The notes below the pieces were generated by a model, which was not told where the DNA came from, searched no databases, and saw only the letters and a program-made list of their open reading frames with translations. Position numbers and translations under genes: made by a program. From Candidatus Zhuqueibacterota bacterium (lineage in GTDB: Bacteria; Zhuqueibacterota; Zhuqueibacteria; Zhuqueibacterales; Zhuqueibacteraceae), in assembly GCA_022616415.1 (NCBI GenBank), contig JAKEEU010000026.1, positions 1 to 64,000 on the forward strand: 64,000 nucleotides of DNA. The letters run 5' to 3'. Numbering within the stretch: the first letter of the stretch is position 1; the number at the start of each line of letters is the position of its first letter. Of this stretch, positions 60,990-64,000 are shown in pieces.

Positions 60990-62021
60990 ATGAAAAGAGC
61001 ACATTTGAGCTGTCTTTTAATTGTCTTGTTGAGCGTGCTGTGGGCGTTCACGGCAAGCGGACAAGAGGTAACCAAAGTGGGGACGACGGCAGCGAAGTTT
61101 TTGAGCATACCGGTCGGCTCCCGCGCTTTGGGCATGGGCGGCGCCTTCGTTTCGCTTGCCGATGATGCCACGGCCATGTATTGGAATCCCGGTGGGCTTG
61201 CGAAGTTGTCTCACAAGGAAATCTTTCTGATGCATTCCAGATGGCTGGCCGACATTAATTTTGATTTTATCGCCCTGGCGCTGCCCATTGGCGAGGGCGG
61301 CGTCGCGGGAATCAACGTGACGGCGCTGACGTTGGACGAAATGGAGGTGACGACGGAAGAATTTCCTGAAGGCACGAGCGAAACCTTTTCGGCAAGCAGT
61401 TTTGCCGCCGGCATTTCGTATGCCCATAACCTGACCGACCGCTTTTCCATCGGCGCCAATATCAAATATATTACCGAAAAAATCTCCGTTTCCAGCGCCA
61501 GCAGCATCGCCATAGATATCGGCACGCTCTTTACCACGCCGTTTGCCGGCATTCGTTTGGGGGCGAGCATCTCCAATTTTGGGGCTAAAATGCAAATCTC
61601 GGGGGACGATTTGCTCGTGCAACAGGACATCGCGCCGAGGATTTCGGGAAACAACCCGAATGTCAATGCTTTTCTGGGAACGGGCAAATTCGATTTACCC
61701 TTGCTCTTGCGGATCGGAGTTTCGTGGGACGCCATGAAAAATGAGAACAGCCGGCTTACGCTGGCGGTGGACGGCGCCCACCCGAATGACAATACCGAAT
61801 TTGTCAATGCCGGCGGCGAATGGGCTTTGTTGGGAGAAAAATTTTTCGTCCGCGCCGGCTACAAATCCGCCTTTTTAAAAGACAGCGAAGAGCAGTTCAC
61901 CGTCGGCGGCGGATTGCATTACGATATTATTCGCGGCTACAACGTCTCGCTGGATTATGCTTTCGAGCAATTCGAGCATTTGGACAATATTCACAAATTT
62001 GCTTTGAGCCTGAAATTTTAG
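60990..62021 (+). CDS. porV: PorV/PorQ-family outer-membrane protein (T9SS)
   Basis: A signal peptide (LLIVLLSVLWAFTASGQ) is followed by the family start TAAKFLSIPVGSRALGMGGA and FVSLADDATAMYWNPGGLA, as in FadL-like PorV/PorQ proteins. A 14-strand-type barrel ends in FEHLDNIHKFALSLKF. PorV shuttles T9SS cargo from the translocon to the attachment complex (knowledge from Bacteroidetes). It lies between two likely T9SS cargo genes, which supports the assignment. 343 residues, of normal length. In this group of bacteria several paralogues per genome are usual, so it may serve these cargoes specifically. Confidence 0.85.
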   Translation: MKRAHLSCLLIVLLSVLWAFTASGQEVTKVGTTAAKFLSIPVGSRALGMGGAFVSLADDATAMYWNPGGLAKLSHKEIFLMHSRWLADINFDFIALALPIGEGGVAGINVTALTLDEMEVTTEEFPEGTSETFSASSFAAGISYAHNLTDRFSIGANIKYITEKISVSSASSIAIDIGTLFTTPFAGIRLGASISNFGAKMQISGDDLLVQQDIAPRISGNNPNVNAFLGTGKFDLPLLLRIGVSWDAMKNENSRLTLAVDGAHPNDNTEFVNAGGEWALLGEKFFVRAGYKSAFLKDSEEQFTVGGGLHYDIIRGYNVSLDYAFEQFEHLDNIHKFALSLKF

Positions 62022-62068
62022 TCTCTTTAAAAGAGAAATCTTTTCAGCAAAAGCAAAGACTTTTAGTG

Positions 62069-62155
62069 GTATTCGGATTTGCCGAATCGCCCGGATTCAA
62101 ACCATTAGAGCTTTGATCCGGGCGATTCGTAAAATCCGAATACAAAAAGTTTTTT
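62069..62155 (+). terminator. 75-base hairpin with T-run after the PorV gene
   Basis: GTATTCGGATTT, CGAATCGCCCGGAT and CAAA on the left pair with TTTG, ATCCGGGCGATTCG and AAATCCGAATAC on the right, with small bulges, and AAAAAGTTTTTTCTG follows. It is the strongest hairpin in this part of the window and most likely terminates the operon. Confidence 0.75.
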
Positions 62156-62291
62156 CTGTTTGGCGTGCGCTATTTTTTTTGATTCCGGCTCGTCCGGCTT
62201 GTGAAGAAAGGAGGTGAAATTCGAGAAAAATTTTTGCATTTAACAAATGTCAGGTTGACTTGAACAAAAACTTTGCAGAAGGGAGTGCTTC

Positions 62292-64000
62292 ATGAACAAA
62301 TCTCATACTATGATCGCATGGGCGGCTGTGCTCTTGTTATTAGTTTGTGGCAGCCTCTTGGCGCAGACCACAGCGAATGTCACCTTTCAGGTGGACATGA
62401 GAGCGCAAATTATAAGCGGGGCTTTTAATCCGGCGGCAGGGAATATCGTCGAGGTTGCCGGCAGTTTCAACAACTGGCAAAATCCTCCTGCCGATACGCT
62501 GACCGACGCCGATAATGACAGCATTTACACCAAGACGATCCCGTTGACCGGCACGGTCGGTACAACCGTGCATGCATTCAAATTCCTGCAAAGGCGGGCT
62601 ACGGGCGACCTGTGGGAGGACAAAATCGGTGACCGTAAATTAGATCACCCGGCGGCAGACACCACGCTGCCGGTAACTTTATTCGACGTGCCTTATCCCA
62701 ATACGGCCGATGTGACCTTCCAGCTTGACATGTCGGTGCAAATCGATAGGGGGAGGTTTAACCCGGCAAGTGACAAGGTTGAAGTGGCCGGCAGCTTCAA
62801 TAATTGGCAAAATGACCCGGCCGCGTTTCTCGATGATCCTGATGCCGATAGCATTTATACCGGAACCTTTGCTTTGACCGGCATCGTCGGGCAAACGGTT
62901 CACGCGTACAAATATCTCCAAAGGACAACCGCCGGAGATGTCTGGGAAAGCATTGCGGATAGAACGCTTAACCACCCGGCCGCAAACACGACGCTCGACC
63001 CGGTATTTTGGGATAATGATCCGGGGTTGATTACCAAAGTTGTCAATGTCACCTTTCAAGTGGATATGAGCGTCAAGATGCAGGAGCCGAAGGGAATGGG
63101 CGTTATTTTTAATCCATCTACGGATATTGTCGAGGTTGCCGGCACTTTTAATAACTGGCAAAATGCGCCGGCAGACACCATGCGCGATCCCGACGGGGAC
63201 AAGATCTATACGGCGACGATTTCAATTGACGGCATCCCTGGCTTCACCCAGCATGCCTACAAGCATTTGATTCGCTCCCCCGGCGGCGATGTTTGGGAAG
63301 ACGCTATTGGTGGTGACAGAAGGTTTACGCATCCGACTCAAGATTCGACGTTTGACGTCGTGTTTTACGACAACGATGATATTGTCAGCTTGCCAGCCTC
63401 AGGCAACATCCTGTTCCAGGTGGATGCCGCCGTTCTGCAGGACCTCGGATTCTTGCGAAGAGAAGCCGGCGATGTGATGTGGACGCTGGGCAGCTTCACC
63501 CTTTGGGAAGGGGCTTTGGACGATCCGGCGAGGGAATTTGTCATGACTCGTGTCCCCCCGGGTGAGTTTCACCAGCTTTTGGTTTCATATAGCGGCCTGA
63601 CCGGAGATCAATTGCCGTATAAGTTCTTCATTGAATTCCAGGACAGCGCCTTCTATGCCAGTAAATTCAAACGGGCATGGCCGATGTTCTTTGGTTGGGA
63701 GGAACCTGCCACCCGAGGCGGTGGTGACAGACGCCATATCTTCGTGGCCGGAAATCAGCTTGGCCGATCAGGTTACTGGGGTGATTTGCCGCCGCAAGGC
63801 ATCATTCCGGCGGGAGACACGGTCACCGTCACTTTTCACATCGATATGAACCCGGCAATCGGCCCCGGCGGATTTAATCCGGCCCAAGATTCGGTCTTTT
63901 TCCATATCCGGGCGCCGATTTTAGGCGTGTTGTTGGGGAAAAGAACCAATGAGCCGGACAGATCGTTGCGATATACGGACCCCGATGGTGACAATATTTT
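62292..64000 (+). CDS. Secreted protein with tandem starch-binding-like modules, partial
   Basis: ATG 62292 (GAAGGGAG upstream) opens a signal peptide (WAAVLLLLVCGSLLAQ). Three modules of about 115-120 residues follow, each with (V/D)VTFQ(V/L)DM, (I/V)VEVAG(S/T)FNNWQN, D-D-D-IYT, (A/H)(F/Y)K and GD(L/V)WED and a following HPA, then at least two divergent ones (ILFQVDAAVLQ; VTVTFHIDMNP). VAGSFNNWQ resembles CBM20/CBM48 glycan-binding domains, which bind starch or glycogen. The frame is open to the window end (569 codons seen), so the C-terminus, perhaps a T9SS domain or catalytic domain, is not visible. Confidence 0.85.
   Translation, partial: MNKSHTMIAWAAVLLLLVCGSLLAQTTANVTFQVDMRAQIISGAFNPAAGNIVEVAGSFNNWQNPPADTLTDADNDSIYTKTIPLTGTVGTTVHAFKFLQRRATGDLWEDKIGDRKLDHPAADTTLPVTLFDVPYPNTADVTFQLDMSVQIDRGRFNPASDKVEVAGSFNNWQNDPAAFLDDPDADSIYTGTFALTGIVGQTVHAYKYLQRTTAGDVWESIADRTLNHPAANTTLDPVFWDNDPGLITKVVNVTFQVDMSVKMQEPKGMGVIFNPSTDIVEVAGTFNNWQNAPADTMRDPDGDKIYTATISIDGIPGFTQHAYKHLIRSPGGDVWEDAIGGDRRFTHPTQDSTFDVVFYDNDDIVSLPASGNILFQVDAAVLQDLGFLRREAGDVMWTLGSFTLWEGALDDPAREFVMTRVPPGEFHQLLVSYSGLTGDQLPYKFFIEFQDSAFYASKFKRAWPMFFGWEEPATRGGGDRRHIFVAGNQLGRSGYWGDLPPQGIIPAGDTVTVTFHIDMNPAIGPGGFNPAQDSVFFHIRAPILGVLLGKRTNEPDRSLRYTDPDGDNI

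Noticed and set aside
62069..62143. Possible integron attC-like site
   Set aside because: The hairpin lacks the R-box consensus and no integrase is present; a following T-run makes a terminator more likely.

Overview
The window looks like a chromosomal segment of a Gram-negative bacterium from the Calditrichota / KSB1 / Ignavibacteria part of the tree (inference, no marker gene search was possible). The grounds are: proteins with type IX secretion (T9SS) C-terminal sorting domains, including the typical 'NYPNPFNP' start; a PorV-like protein; a TonB-dependent receptor with a carboxypeptidase-regulatory-like domain; the long, insertion-bearing form of IspG; and a clade II (Sec-type) nitrous oxide reductase. 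Base composition is near even.

Layout. 0-6 kb: a small unknown gene, a TPR/TolB-like propeller protein, ispG and a frameshifted HEAT-repeat gene. 6-22 kb: an Rrf2-type regulator with candidate operators, then an energy-metabolism cluster on the + strand: a flavin/iron-sulfur oxidoreductase, Rieske protein, cytochrome b, a dihaem cytochrome c with an ethylbenzene-dehydrogenase-gamma-like domain, a Tat-exported type II molybdopterin enzyme and its NxrB/NarH-like iron-sulfur subunit, a TorD/NarJ-like chaperone, a metalloprotease-like protein and MobB. The catalytic subunits resemble periplasmic nitrite oxidoreductases of the Nitrospira type; the direction (nitrite oxidation or nitrate reduction) cannot be read from sequence. 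Minus-strand genes (NYN, DUF2283-like, HNH nuclease) interrupt this cluster. 22-29 kb: pieces of an anaerobic aromatic (benzoyl-CoA) pathway: had, a 3'-truncated oah/bamA fused to a 5'-truncated bcrA remnant, an intact bcrD-like gene, a radical SAM gene and a degraded hemN-like gene. 29-38.5 kb: a clade II nos cluster (pentahaem cytochrome, nosZ, DUF4920, a membrane protein, a YwiC-NosD fusion, nosF, nosL, nosY). 38.5-46 kb: an FGE-like protein and, on the minus strand, a predicted extracellular electron transfer module of three multihaem cytochromes (9+12+9 haem motifs) and an outer-membrane barrel. 46-51 kb: a NarX/PilJ-like sensor, split XdhC, a Uma2 protein and a molybdopterin-binding protein. 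51-64 kb: a LacI-family regulator, a parvulin lipoprotein, a TonB receptor, a T9SS cargo with Ca-binding-like repeats, PorV and a secreted protein with tandem starch-binding-like modules that runs off the window.

How it fits together: aromatic carbon could feed electrons to a bc-type complex and onward to periplasmic nitrogen oxides (NXR/NAR-type enzyme, NosZ) or to the cell surface through the cytochrome/porin module. MobB and the XdhC and MoeA-like genes would support the molybdenum enzyme.

The most unusual pattern is non-coding. Almost every gap between co-directional genes carries an array of 6-8 base words with a fixed core and variable last bases, often followed by its own reverse complement so that a long imperfect hairpin results. 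Different gaps use different words (TGGATTNN, TTACGNN, TACTCN, ATCAGTT, a CCAACGGATAAAAGC palindrome). One copy appears to supply the start codon and first residues of NosL. Two copies of a separate TGTCATTC...GAATGACA palindrome are also present.
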